Source: Prevotella sp.
Lineage (GTDB): Bacteria > Bacteroidota > Bacteroidia > Bacteroidales > Bacteroidaceae
Direction: 5' to 3'
Assembly: GCA_017623155.1 (NCBI GenBank)
Contig: JAGAPR010000047.1
Coordinates: 21,334 to 85,333, forward strand
Length of the DNA: 64,000 nt
The notes under the pieces were generated by a model. It saw only the letters and a list, made by a program, of their open reading frames with translations, searched no databases and was not told the DNA's origin. This document shows, in pieces, positions 38,831 to 47,379 of the stretch. How positions within the stretch are numbered: position 1 is the stretch's first letter; every line of letters begins with the position of its first letter. The position numbers and the translations under genes are program-made.

Positions 38831-39997
38831 ATGTTTAAAAGATATACAACACTTGAAGATACGTGCACAGACAGTATTTTTCTTTTCGGAGCGCGTCAGA
38901 CAGGTAAGACAACTCTTATCAATGAGTTATTTCCTGATGCGCCCAAGTATGACCTGCTTGACTCAACGACTTATGAACGCCTGCAACGCAATCCTTCGCT
39001 ACTTCGCCAAGAACTGGAAATGCTGCCGGCCAATACCCTCGTGGTGATAGATGAAATTCAGCAAATTCCCATTCTATTAAATGAGGTTCACTGGCTTATA
39101 GTAAACAAGAGTCTGCGGTTTGTGCTTAGCGGTTCAAGTGCACGCAAACTGAAACGTAATGGAGCCAATATGCTTGGTGGCCGTGCATTGAAAAACGTTC
39201 TGTTCCCCCTTGTAAGCAAGGAAATAGACGATTTTGATGTAATACGCGCAATTCACAACGGCATGATTCCCCGTCATTATCTTGCTCCCAGTCCAAATGT
39301 TTTGTGGCGAAGGATGCAGGCTTATATCACTGTATATCTAAGGGAAGAGATAAAGGCAGAGGCTCTGGTCAGAAATCTTACCACTTTCAACAAGTTTCTT
39401 GAGGTTGCAGCCATGACCGATGGCGAGATGGTTGTATGGAACAACATTGCACAAGACTGCGGCATAGATGCAAAAACTGTAAAAGAATACTTTTCCATAC
39501 TCGAGGAAACACTTGTGGGTTATATGATTCCGGCTTATACAAAGAAAGTAAAACGCAACATACGGCAATCTCCCCGTTTCTATTATTTTGATCTTTGTAT
39601 ACCTAACTATCTTCTTGGGCGCAAGCATCTGCAACAGGGCACAAATGATTTTGGCCATGCTTTTGAACACTTGATCATACAAGAGATGGTGGCATATCTT
39701 GGCTATCATTTCATAGACGGAGGGCTTTCCTACTGGCACACCTATTCTGAGCTCGAGGTTGATGCTGTATTGGGAGATGCACTGGCAGCAATAGAAATAA
39801 AGTCTTGCTCCGAAGTGCAGGCAAGGCATCTCAATGGCCTAAAAGCATTCAAGGAAGAGCACCCGGATTGTCGTTGCATTGTCGTATCCATGGATGAGCG
39901 TCCGCGAATATTACAAGGGTTTGAGATTTTGCCGGCTAAAGATTTTCTGCGTATGCTTTGGAATGACGAGATTGTCGACATTTCATTATTGCTATAG
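38831..39997 (+). CDS. AAA ATPase with DUF4143 domain
   Basis: A 388-residue protein starting MFKRYTTLEDTCTDS. The N-terminal AAA domain has Walker A GARQTGKTTLIN (about residues 18-29), Walker B TLVVIDEIQQIP (about 76), a sensor-like FVLSGSSARKLK, and NMLGGRAL. The C-terminal DUF4143 domain includes FYYFDLCIPNYLLGRK and a PD-(D/E)xK-like stretch (YWHTYSELEVDAVLGDALAAIEIKS with E and ExK). Family proteins are widespread in Bacteria and their role is unclear. The frame extends upstream to 38744, but this ATG matches the family. It is A/T-rich and bracketed by 34-bp direct repeats. Confidence 0.92.
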   Translation: MFKRYTTLEDTCTDSIFLFGARQTGKTTLINELFPDAPKYDLLDSTTYERLQRNPSLLRQELEMLPANTLVVIDEIQQIPILLNEVHWLIVNKSLRFVLSGSSARKLKRNGANMLGGRALKNVLFPLVSKEIDDFDVIRAIHNGMIPRHYLAPSPNVLWRRMQAYITVYLREEIKAEALVRNLTTFNKFLEVAAMTDGEMVVWNNIAQDCGIDAKTVKEYFSILEETLVGYMIPAYTKKVKRNIRQSPRFYYFDLCIPNYLLGRKHLQQGTNDFGHAFEHLIIQEMVAYLGYHFIDGGLSYWHTYSELEVDAVLGDALAAIEIKSCSEVQARHLNGLKAFKEEHPDCRCIVVSMDERPRILQGFEILPAKDFLRMLWNDEIVDISLLL

Positions 39998-40042
39998 GTA
40001 TATCACATCTCTTTCGAGTATACATTCAAAAGCCTATAAGCG

Positions 40043-40076
40043 GATGTATACCGATAGAGCCGGTACCGCCGGTGAT
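40043..40076. repeat. 34-bp direct repeat flanking the ATPase gene, right copy
   Basis: Second copy of the epimerase-derived repeat (see 38603). Just after it the word TGTAACTATTCAG occurs twice (near 40075 and 40141). No gene is seen between 39998 and 40834 otherwise. Confidence 0.9.
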
Positions 40077-40335
40077 GTAACTATTCAGCGTAGATACCGG
40101 TCTACGGTTGAGTGCGCATGCGATAACAAGTTCAGTCCTCTGTAACTATTCAGTATTTCATCCGGACTCCTGAGACCGGGTGTAAATTATTAATAAACGT
40201 AAAAACCGCGGGGTAATTGTTAAAATAAAAAGTGCGACTTGAAGTCACCGTTTAGAAAAAGCCGAGAATTTAAATTGACATTTTCGTGTCATTATTTGGG
40301 GGTTGAGATGCAATTATCCGGGGTTGGACATGATT

Positions 40336-40608
40336 TCCGGTCGTTTTTGCGTTGCAATAAGGCTGTAATTGCATTGCATTTACGGCCTTATTGCATTCCA
40401 ATTACGGCCTAATTGGAATGCAATTACGGCCTAATTGGAAATGAAGAGGGTTTGTAAGGGAAGTAGGGAAAGTAGATTTTACAGGTAACAGACTGACAAA
40501 CAACATTTTACACAAAATGCTCTAAAAATGCGTTTTTTGCGGCCTCGGGAAAATATTTTTGAAAAAACGCATTCTCAGAGCATTCAACCCCCGATTTTAT
40601 TAACAACG
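40336..40608. repeat. Composite intergenic element, copy C (inverted relative to copy A)
   Basis: Reading the minus strand, the order is a TAAAATCGGG box near 40600, a block with CGAGGCCGCAAA (about 40509-40578), an 80-bp spacer, the four-unit array (40441-40354), then ACGCAAAAAC (40352-40343). Boxes, order and spacing equal copy A at 9160-9440; the spacer itself is not conserved. A further box on the plus strand, CACCGTTTAGAAAAAGCCGAG (40239-40259), resembles one just before array D. Confidence 0.6.
40354..40441. repeat. Array of four 22-bp semi-palindromic units (C)
   Basis: Units of exactly 22 bp start at 40354, 40376, 40398 and 40420. Units three and four carry CAATTACGGCCTAATTG, identical to the word at 9405; the first two are variants (CAATAAGGCTGTAATTG, CATTTACGGCCTTATTG). 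Confidence 0.85.
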
Positions 40609-40773
40609 TTTTAATCATTTTAACATATACACTCACGAGGGGCGGTCGTTATGATAGAGGCAACCTGCCGGCACGCCGACGAAATGCCCGTTGTAGAAAG
40701 GATATATGAACAACCATGAATGATGCAGGTCAAAATTCTTCATTCTTTATTCTTCATTCTTCATTTAATATCA

Positions 40774-40781
40774 TACCTTTG
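40774..40781 (+). promoter_or_regulatory. Promoter -7 box of the Pif1-like helicase gene
   Basis: TACCTTTG followed by C, 53 bp before the ATG at 40835. It is preceded by a run of ATTCTTC/ATTCTTT repeats (about 40734-40764). Confidence 0.65.
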
Positions 40782-40834
40782 CAACATTGTACGCGCGAAA
40801 ACAGCACGGCGGATTATCAAAAAAAGAAAAAGAC

Positions 40835-43012
40835 ATGGAAGACAATTACGAACTGAAACTGGCACGGGACTTTATCGAGAAAACAGGATGCAACATTTTC
40901 CTCACGGGAAAGGCCGGAACGGGAAAGACAACCTTTCTCAAAGAGTTGCGCGAGCGGTCGCCAAAACGCATGGTCGTGCTCGCCCCCACGGGCATAGCGG
41001 CCATCAACGCCGGCGGAACCACGATACACTCGTTCTTCCAACTGCCTCTGTCTCCGTTCGTGCCGGGAGCCTCGTTCGGCGGTCGGGAACAGAAGCGGTA
41101 TCAGTTTGGCAAGGTGAAGCGCAACATCATCCGCACTCTCGACCTGCTCGTCATCGACGAGATTAGCATGGTGCGCGCCGACCTGCTCGACGCCGTCGAC
41201 TCCGTGATGCGCCGCTACCGCGTGCACAACCTGCCGTTCGGCGGCGTGCAGCTGCTGCTCATCGGCGACCTGCAGCAGCTCGCGCCCGTGGTGAAGGACG
41301 ACGAGTGGGAGATGATGAAGAGCTATTACGACACTCCGTTTTTCTTTTCGAGCAAGGCTCTCAACGCCGCGGGATATCACACGATAGAGTTGCAGACCGT
41401 TTACAGACAGCAGGACGGCAAGTTCCTTTCCATCCTGAACAACATCAGGGAGAACAAGGCCGACGACAACACGCTGGCCGAGCTGAACAGGAGATACATC
41501 CCCGACTTCACACCGCCCAAAGGCAGCAACTACATAAGGCTGACAACGCACAACTATCAGGCCCAGCAGATTAACGACAGGCAGTTGGAACGCCTCGGCG
41601 GCGCGGCAAGCGAATACCGTGCGGAGGTGGAAGGCACGTTTCCCGAAAGTTCATATCCCGCCGACGAGACGCTGACGCTAAAAGCGGGAGCGCAGGTCAT
41701 GTTTATCAAGAACGACCCTAACAGGCGCTACTACAACGGAATGATCGGCGAGGTTGTCGATGCGGGGCACAACTCGATAACGGTGATGAGCCGCGACACG
41801 GGCGAGACGATAGACATCGAGCCCGCCGAATGGGCCAACTCCAAATACGCGATAGACAGCAAGACAAAGGAGATAACGGAGACGGTGGAGGGCGTTTTCC
41901 GCCAATACCCGCTGCGGTTGGCATGGGCGATAACGATACACAAGAGTCAGGGACTGACATTCGAGCACGCCATCATCGACGCGTCGCACTCGTTTGCCCA
42001 CGGACAGGCATACGTGGCACTGAGCCGCTGCAAATCGCTCGAAGGCATGGTGCTGTGCGCTCCGCTCGGACGTGAGGCGGTGATAAACGATGATACTGTG
42101 AGCAGTTTCATTCAAAACGCCGAGGCCAACCGACCCACGGCCGACACGCTGAACGACATGCGGCGGGCATACGTGGCGCAAATACTCGATGAACTTTTCT
42201 CCATGGCCATGTTGCGGCAGGCCGTCGAGATGCTCACACGCACGCTGACGGAGCATTTCTACAACAAATATCATACCATGCTCACCGAATATACAAACGC
42301 AAGGAACATGCTGGACGAGCTCGCCGGCGTGGCCGAAAAGTTCGGAAAGCAATATCGCGGCCTGCTCGCCGGCGGGCACGATGCCGCCGACCCGCTGCTG
42401 CAAGAGCGCATTCACAAGGCCGCGACATACTTTGCCGGCAGGCTCGAAACGATGAAAACGCTGTTTGCAAAGACGCGCGTGGAGACGGGAAACAAACTCG
42501 TAAGGGCGCAATTTGACGACCGCCATGCCACACTCGGCGAGGAACTCGGTCTGAAAACAAAAATGCTCGGATATATCTCCGACCCGGATTGCACATTCAC
42601 GACAAGCGACTATCTGCGCCGTAAGGCCCGCATATTGCTCGGCGACAGCACCGACGAGACGGCCTCAAAGGAACGGACACGCAAGACAAAGACACCGAAG
42701 ACACCCAAAGAGCCGAAAATACCCACAGCAAAAATAAGCTATGACATGTTCATATCGGGCATGGACATCGACAGAATAGCCGCCGGGCGCAGTCTCACCA
42801 CCGGCACTATATTCAACCATCTGGCCAAATACGTGGAGCAGGGAACGCTGCCGATAGAGCAGTTGATGCCCCAAGAACATATCGACGAGATACGCAATTA
42901 CGCCCGCATTCACCCGCAGGAGCTTTCGGCCACACAGATAAAGGCAGCCATCGGCGATGCGATAAGCTACGACGAAATACGTATCGTGAAAAAGATTTAC
43001 GGAATTGGGTAA
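40835..43012 (+). CDS. Pif1-like SF1 helicase with C-terminal HTH domain
   Basis: A 725-residue helicase starting MEDNYELKLARDFIEKTGCN. Walker A is FLTGKAGTGKTTFLKEL (about residues 21-37) and Walker B is LLVIDEISMVRADLLD. Further SF1B motifs are GDLQQLAPVV, TVYRQQD, and the motif V/VI region WAITIHKSQGLTFEHAII with AYVALSRCKSLEG. After a helical section and a Lys/Thr/Pro-rich linker (about 615-645), the last 90 residues form a helix-turn-helix domain (ISYDMFISGMDIDRIAAGRS, TTGTIFNHLAKYVEQG) like that of RecQ-associated HTH_40. Probably unwinds DNA ahead of replication or repair. Monocistronic. Confidence 0.93.
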   Translation: MEDNYELKLARDFIEKTGCNIFLTGKAGTGKTTFLKELRERSPKRMVVLAPTGIAAINAGGTTIHSFFQLPLSPFVPGASFGGREQKRYQFGKVKRNIIRTLDLLVIDEISMVRADLLDAVDSVMRRYRVHNLPFGGVQLLLIGDLQQLAPVVKDDEWEMMKSYYDTPFFFSSKALNAAGYHTIELQTVYRQQDGKFLSILNNIRENKADDNTLAELNRRYIPDFTPPKGSNYIRLTTHNYQAQQINDRQLERLGGAASEYRAEVEGTFPESSYPADETLTLKAGAQVMFIKNDPNRRYYNGMIGEVVDAGHNSITVMSRDTGETIDIEPAEWANSKYAIDSKTKEITETVEGVFRQYPLRLAWAITIHKSQGLTFEHAIIDASHSFAHGQAYVALSRCKSLEGMVLCAPLGREAVINDDTVSSFIQNAEANRPTADTLNDMRRAYVAQILDELFSMAMLRQAVEMLTRTLTEHFYNKYHTMLTEYTNARNMLDELAGVAEKFGKQYRGLLAGGHDAADPLLQERIHKAATYFAGRLETMKTLFAKTRVETGNKLVRAQFDDRHATLGEELGLKTKMLGYISDPDCTFTTSDYLRRKARILLGDSTDETASKERTRKTKTPKTPKEPKIPTAKISYDMFISGMDIDRIAAGRSLTTGTIFNHLAKYVEQGTLPIEQLMPQEHIDEIRNYARIHPQELSATQIKAAIGDAISYDEIRIVKKIYGIG

Positions 43013-43035
43013 ATAGTTTAGAGAGGCTCCCTCTT

Positions 43036-43297
43036 TTACATGTTCTTGTTTACTTCTTTCTTCAACTCTTCCACACAGGGAAAGCCTGTTGCCTGAAATG
43101 ATTTACGGTATGCACGGTCGAAGAGGATGTATGTAGGCACGCCGGGAATATCAAACTGTTTTCTCACGGCAACGGCCTGTTCCTTGCTGAGGCGGTAGTG
43201 TCCGCCGGGAATATCGGCTATCATGTATTTCCATGTGGCTCTGGCGACGACTCGCTCGCCAGATACACAAAGACGATATCCTTGCCTACAAAGGCTT
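43036..43297 (-). pseudogene. Thioredoxin-like (TlpA-type) C-terminal remnant
   Basis: The minus strand encodes a readable C-terminal half, ATWKYMIADIPGGHYRLSKEQ to QFDIPGVPTYILFDRAYRK and the stop at 43036. The cis-Pro loop GVPTY and the spacing are those of TlpA/ResA-like thioredoxins. Its proper continuation upstream (GKDIVFVYLASESSPE) lies in another frame, so a frameshift falls near 43245; before that a stop soon appears. The CxxC half is gone. A promoter box remains at 43320-43327. Confidence 0.75.
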
Positions 43298-43319
43298 AAA
43301 TATACATCGGACTCATCCG

Positions 43320-43327
43320 CAAAGATA
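43320..43327 (-). promoter_or_regulatory. Promoter -7 box ahead of the thioredoxin-like remnant
   Basis: The minus strand reads TATCTTTG followed by C, just beyond the U-tract of the tRNA-Gln terminator. It may be a leftover of the decayed gene. Confidence 0.45.
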
Positions 43328-43330
43328 AAT

Positions 43331-43364
43331 AAAAAAGCCGCGCTACGAACATCGTAACGCGGCC
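43331..43364 (-). terminator. Terminator of tRNA-Gln
   Basis: On the minus strand an 11-bp GC-rich stem (GCCGCGTTACG with CGTAGCGCGGC, loop ATGTT) is followed by six T. It ends nine bases after the tRNA. Confidence 0.85.
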
Positions 43365-43373
43365 TTTTTGGTG

Positions 43374-43444
43374 TTGGACCAACGGGACTCGAACCCATAA
43401 TGACAGAACCAAAACCTGTAGTGTTACCATTACACCATGGTCCA
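43374..43444 (-). tRNA. tRNA-Gln (anticodon TTG)
   Basis: A 71-base minus-strand cloverleaf: acceptor TGGACCA/TGGTCCA, D arm GTG-TAATGGTAA-CAC, anticodon stem ACAGG/TCTGT with loop TTTTGGT giving anticodon TTG (reads CAA), and T arm ATGGG-TTCGAGT-CCCGT. The discriminator base is A and CCA is not encoded. The first base U is usual for tRNA-Gln. It lies 100 bp after tyrS with its own promoter and terminator. Confidence 0.95.
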
Positions 43445-43462
43445 ATACCAACTTTTCGGCTG

Positions 43463-43470
43463 CAAAGGTA
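43463..43470 (-). promoter_or_regulatory. Promoter -7 box of tRNA-Gln
   Basis: The minus strand reads TACCTTTG followed by C, 19 bp before the tRNA. It overlaps an eight-base inverted repeat (GGTAGTGG 43467-43474, CCACTACC 43483-43490) that may end tyrS transcription. Confidence 0.6.
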
Positions 43471-43543
43471 GTGGTTTTTTGCGCCACTACCAAATTTTAA
43501 GCCCTGTTTTTTTATTCCAATTCAATGTTTTGGCAAGTTTCAA

Positions 43544-44842
43544 TCACTTCACTATTACGAGATAATAGTTTTTCTTGCCTCGCTGAACGAGCAGATATTT
43601 GCCGTCGATGAGGTCGTCGGAGGTGATGATACGATCGAAAGCAGCGAGCTTTTCCTTGTTGAGCGACACGCCTCCGCCCTGCACGAGTTTGCGCATCTCT
43701 CCCTTGCTGGCAAACACTGCGGCTTCTTGTGTGAAGAGATCGCCCGCCGGTTGTCCGAGCTTGTCGGCCGAAATTTCAAACTGCGGCACACCTTCGAAGA
43801 TGTCGAGCAACGTCTGTTCGTCGAGTTTTAGCAGGCTGTCTTTCGTCGATTTGCCGAAGAGTATGTTGCTTGCCTCCACTGCCGTGTCGAAAGCCTCGCG
43901 CGAATGAACCATCACCGTGACCTCTTCGGCGAGTCGTTTCTGCAACGTGCGTCGCCCGGGGTCCTGCTTGTGTTCCTCCACGAGAGCGTCTATCGTCTCC
44001 TTTTCGAGACTTGTGAATATCTTGATGTAGCGTTCGGCATCGTCGTCGCTGACGTTGAGCCAGAACTGATAAAACTTGTACGGTGTCGTGCGTTTGGGGT
44101 CGAGCCAGATGTTTCCGCTCTCCGTCTTGCCGAACTTCTTGCCGTCTGCCTTTGTTATCAGCGGACAGGTGAGGGCGAATGTCTCAACATCGTTGCCGAG
44201 TGTGCGGCGGATGAGTTCGGTACCGGTGGTCATGTTGCCCCACTGGTCGTTGCCTCCGAGCTGCAATTTACAGTTCTTGTGCTCATAGAGATAGAGGAAA
44301 TCGTATCCTTGCAGCAACTGATATGTGAACTCGGTGAATGACAGTCCGTCGCGAGCCGTGCCGTTCAGTCGCTGCTGCACGCTCTCCTTGGCCATCATGT
44401 AATTCACCGTTATGTGCTTGCCCACCACGCGTGCGAAGTCGAGGAAAGTAAAATCTTTCATCCAGTCGTAGTTGTTCACCATCTCTGCCTTGTTCGGTTC
44501 ATTGCCGTCGAAGTCGAGGAATTTGGCCACCTGCCGCTTGATGCACTCTTGATTGTGGTATAAAGTCTTGTCGTCGAGCAGATTTCGCTCCTGACTTTTA
44601 CCCGAGGGGTCACCTATCATGCCGGTGGCTCCACCAACAAGGATAATCGGTTTGTGGCCGCAACGTTGCAGATGGCGCAGCATCATGATGCCGCACAGAT
44701 GTCCTATATGCAGTGAGTCGGCCGTGGGATCGGTGCCGAGGTATGCCGTTACCATCTCGCGTTGCAGCAATTCTTCGGTTCCGGGCATTATCTGGGCGAG
44801 CATTCCGCGCCATTTCAGTTCTTCTACAAAATTCTTTTTCAT
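43544..44842 (-). CDS. tyrS: Tyrosyl-tRNA synthetase
   Basis: A 432-residue class I synthetase charging tRNA-Tyr. Visible are the HIGH-type motif [12 protein letters not shown] (about residues 37-48), [27 protein letters not shown], and the KMSKS-type [14 protein letters not shown]-terminal S4 RNA-binding domain occupies roughly the last 70 residues ([13 protein letters not shown], then [19 protein letters not shown]). Last gene of the metK operon, 28 bp after yidD. Confidence 0.98.
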   Translation of the reverse strand: MKKNFVEELKWRGMLAQIMPGTEELLQREMVTAYLGTDPTADSLHIGHLCGIMMLRHLQRCGHKPIILVGGATGMIGDPSGKSQERNLLDDKTLYHNQECIKRQVAKFLDFDGNEPNKAEMVNNYDWMKDFTFLDFARVVGKHITVNYMMAKESVQQRLNGTARDGLSFTEFTYQLLQGYDFLYLYEHKNCKLQLGGNDQWGNMTTGTELIRRTLGNDVETFALTCPLITKADGKKFGKTESGNIWLDPKRTTPYKFYQFWLNVSDDDAERYIKIFTSLEKETIDALVEEHKQDPGRRTLQKRLAEEVTVMVHSREAFDTAVEASNILFGKSTKDSLLKLDEQTLLDIFEGVPQFEISADKLGQPAGDLFTQEAAVFASKGEMRKLVQGGGVSLNKEKLAAFDRIITSDDLIDGKYLLVQRGKKNYYLVIVK

Positions 44843-44870
44843 ATCCGGTTTTATTATTGTTATTAATCGA

Positions 44871-45122
44871 TTAAGGTACGGGGTCGTATCCGCTGCCGCC
44901 CCACGGGTGGCATCTCAGTATCCGCCGCACGGCCAGCCACAATCCTTTCAGCGGCCCGTGGCGCATGATAGCCTGCCGGGCATATTCCGAGCAAGTGGGA
45001 GTGAAGCGGCATGATGGCGGAGTCAGTGGCGAGATACAATGCTGATAGAACACAATCGGCAGGCAAAGCACCTGCGACACGGCCTTGACGATGAAGCGCA
45101 ATGCCTCCGATAATGCTTTCAT
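44871..45122 (-). CDS. yidD: Membrane protein insertion efficiency factor YidD
   Basis: An 83-residue protein: [22 protein letters not shown] then [16 protein letters not shown] and the C-terminal [17 protein letters not shown], the complete YidD signature with its conserved cysteines. It assists insertion of inner-membrane proteins with YidC. The start ATG overlaps the rnpA stop (ATGA), the classic rnpA-yidD coupling. Confidence 0.97.
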   Translation of the reverse strand: MKALSEALRFIVKAVSQVLCLPIVFYQHCISPLTPPSCRFTPTCSEYARQAIMRHGPLKGLWLAVRRILRCHPWGGSGYDPVP

Positions 45123-45565
45123 GGCTGCTCCACCGTGTGACAAGGGTTATCGTTTTTCCGCTGCTCGAGACGTTCGGCGAGCCGCATAATGAGTGATTTC
45201 ACGCTCCCGGCCACATCTTTGCTGTCGTGAAGCGTGTCGGCCTGCCACACGAAAGCCATGACTATCATCTTGTCGGGCGTGGCATCAAGCGCATCGGTTA
45301 TCGCCTGTTTGTTGTGTCTGTAAGCCTCGCGCACTTGGCGCTTGACACGATTTCTGTCCACCGCATGCTTGAGGTGGCGCTTCGGAACGCTGACAAGCAC
45401 TTGTGCCGGCACGTCGCTTTCGACACGTTCCATGCGAAGATAGACAAGACGCAACGGGTATGCGCTCAGCGAGCGGCTGCCGCCTCCGCCGAAAAGTCGC
45501 TCCATCATTTTTCTGCTGACGAGGCGTTCACGCTTTCCGAATGTGTATGCCGATTGCTCCGACAT
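45119..45565 (-). CDS. rnpA: Ribonuclease P protein component
   Basis: A 148-residue basic protein that supports the RNase P ribozyme in tRNA 5' processing. It has the usual [17 protein letters not shown] start and the signature [24 protein letters not shown]. The C-terminus is slightly extended. It is 33 bp after hemD and overlaps yidD. The usual rpmH partner is not adjacent. Confidence 0.97.
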   Translation of the reverse strand: MSEQSAYTFGKRERLVSRKMMERLFGGGGSRSLSAYPLRLVYLRMERVESDVPAQVLVSVPKRHLKHAVDRNRVKRQVREAYRHNKQAITDALDATPDKMIVMAFVWQADTLHDSKDVAGSVKSLIMRLAERLEQRKNDNPCHTVEQP

Positions 45566-45598
45566 GGCTTTTTGATTTATGTTGAGCTCTCTCTGAGA

Positions 45599-46348
45599 CT
45601 ATTCCTGCACGTCGTTGAGATAGTGTAGCAGCGCACCGGTCATGGAGGGATATTTCTCTGAGGGTGCTTCGAGGTCGAGACGCAGGCCGGCGGCTTTCAC
45701 GGCTTTGGCCGTTGCGGGGCCGAATGCGGCTATCGCGGTATTCTTCTGGTTGAAGTCGGGGAAATTCTTTATCAGCGAGTCGATGCCCGCAGGACTGAAA
45801 AACACGAGCATGTCGTAGTCGAACGTGTCCACTTCTTCCTGAGTGAAGTCGTTGCTCACGGTGCGATACATCACACACTCCCTGTGATTAAGTTTCTTTG
45901 AGTCGAGCAAATTGGTGAGATTGCTGTTGTGAACATCGCTCATCGGCACGAGATATTTCTCGTTCTTGTGTTTGATCATCGCCGGAATGAGGTCGTCTAC
46001 CTTGCCTGTGTTGCCGAAAAACACCTTACGCTTACGATACTGCACATACTTCTGGATGTATAGGGCTATCGTTTCGGTAACACAAAAGTACTTCATGTCT
46101 TCGGGAATAACCACCCGCAACTCTTTTGCCAACTTGAAATAATTGTCTATTGCATGGCGAGACGTGAAAACTACTGCCGTATAGTCGAGCAAACTTATCT
46201 TCTGCTGACGGAATTCTTTGGAACTTATACCCTCGACCTTTATGAACGGACGGAATATCAATTCCAAGTCAAACCTCGCCGCAAGGTCAAAATAAGGAGA
46301 CTTATCACTGGCGGGTTTAGGCTGTGAAACCAAAATCTTCTTAATCAT
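45599..46348 (-). CDS. hemD: Uroporphyrinogen-III synthase family protein
   Basis: A 249-residue HemD-fold protein starting MIKKILVSQPKPASDKSPYF. It shows the two-domain pattern with AVVFTSRHAIDNYF and LVFFSPAGIDSLIKNFPDF followed by IAAFGPATAKAVKAAG. HemD closes hydroxymethylbilane to uroporphyrinogen III, the last common precursor of heme and of the cobalamins made by the other operons here. The Bacteroidota form is divergent, so activity is assumed. It begins eight bases after the DUF4271 gene. Confidence 0.85.
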   Translation of the reverse strand: MIKKILVSQPKPASDKSPYFDLAARFDLELIFRPFIKVEGISSKEFRQQKISLLDYTAVVFTSRHAIDNYFKLAKELRVVIPEDMKYFCVTETIALYIQKYVQYRKRKVFFGNTGKVDDLIPAMIKHKNEKYLVPMSDVHNSNLTNLLDSKKLNHRECVMYRTVSNDFTQEEVDTFDYDMLVFFSPAGIDSLIKNFPDFNQKNTAIAAFGPATAKAVKAAGLRLDLEAPSEKYPSMTGALLHYLNDVQE

Positions 46349-46356
46349 CGATGTCC

Positions 46357-47373
46357 TTAAAAATTTATTTCCAAATAGCTGCCTGTCTGTACCAATGCAC
46401 CCCACAGGGCGGCGATAGGTACGGCTTCAAGGGCACAAAAGTACAAAATTATTTGCAGAAAAGCAGTGTCGCGGCTGAAAAATATGGCATAACACTTATA
46501 TATTGTCAGTATTTTAACGAAAACCAATACAATTATAAAGTAAATAATGACATTATATATTGACAAATCGAAATACACTTGCAGCAAGACGACAGGAAGA
46601 AAGAGCACTCCCTCCGACGACGACAGGAAGAGAAACGACTTCAACCAGCGCATGTTTTGGCGCCAACTGAAAAACACGTAGTTTACAAAACTGTAAAGCA
46701 ACACGCGCAACAGGAAGTAGCCGGCATACATACCGAAGTATATCGCTATGAGATGATACTGCGTGGGGAGCAGGAATGTCTCGCCTATATATCGCAGCGT
46801 GTAGAAGTATTGGAACACGGCGAGCAACAGACAGGTCTGTGCCACGAGGAAAAACTGGAAGCGAACTTCCGATGATGTTTCTGTGATGACCGACGTACCG
46901 GAGTGCGACGCACGGGCGAAATCCTTTATCTGCCTCACGATAAAGCGCCGTGAGCGCGAGAGGGCCATTATCACCATGACGACACAAGCGAGCAAAAGGC
47001 TCGTTATCATGTTGTCGCCGCGCAGGGTATATGGCACGGGGTCGCCCGCCACGCCGCGCCCGCTTGTCTTTATCTCGGGATGATACAGTGAGTCGCTGAA
47101 AAAGATATTCTCATCGTAACAATCGCGCAGAGTTATCTCGCGCGGCTCTTCGGCAGGCTTGGGGCGAAGCAGATATACAGAGTCGACGGCGTCATGGCTC
47201 GCGGCGAACGGGCCGGCATGGGTGCCGACCGGCGTGTCGGCCGGTACGGCCTCGGTCGCGATGCCCTCATCCGCCGTATGTGCGGGAGTGTCGGCCGCCG
47301 TCGCGTGTTCAGCCCCCACGGCCGGCTCGGCCTGTGGGGCGGTATGTATGAGCAGTGTGTCTTGCCGCGCCAT
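46357..47373 (-). CDS. DUF4271 multi-pass membrane protein
   Basis: A 338-residue protein. The first 120 residues are Ala/Thr/Pro-rich and low-complexity; the rest has about six membrane segments (SLLLACVVMVIMALS, FFLVAQTCLLLAVFQYFYTL, FGMYAGYFLLRVLLYSFVNY, FLPVVLLQVYF, IIYFIIVLVFVKILTIYK, LQIILYFCALEAVPIAALWG). The pattern and its place before hemD are those of DUF4271. Function unknown. Confidence 0.88.
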   Translation of the reverse strand: MARQDTLLIHTAPQAEPAVGAEHATAADTPAHTADEGIATEAVPADTPVGTHAGPFAASHDAVDSVYLLRPKPAEEPREITLRDCYDENIFFSDSLYHPEIKTSGRGVAGDPVPYTLRGDNMITSLLLACVVMVIMALSRSRRFIVRQIKDFARASHSGTSVITETSSEVRFQFFLVAQTCLLLAVFQYFYTLRYIGETFLLPTQYHLIAIYFGMYAGYFLLRVLLYSFVNYVFFSWRQNMRWLKSFLFLSSSEGVLFLPVVLLQVYFDLSIYNVIIYFIIVLVFVKILTIYKCYAIFFSRDTAFLQIILYFCALEAVPIAALWGALVQTGSYLEINF

Positions 47374-47379
47374 CCGTGC

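Noticed and set aside
43298-43398. N-terminal extension of the thioredoxin-like frame
   Set aside because: It reads through the tRNA-Gln terminator and part of the tRNA, so it cannot be real coding sequence.
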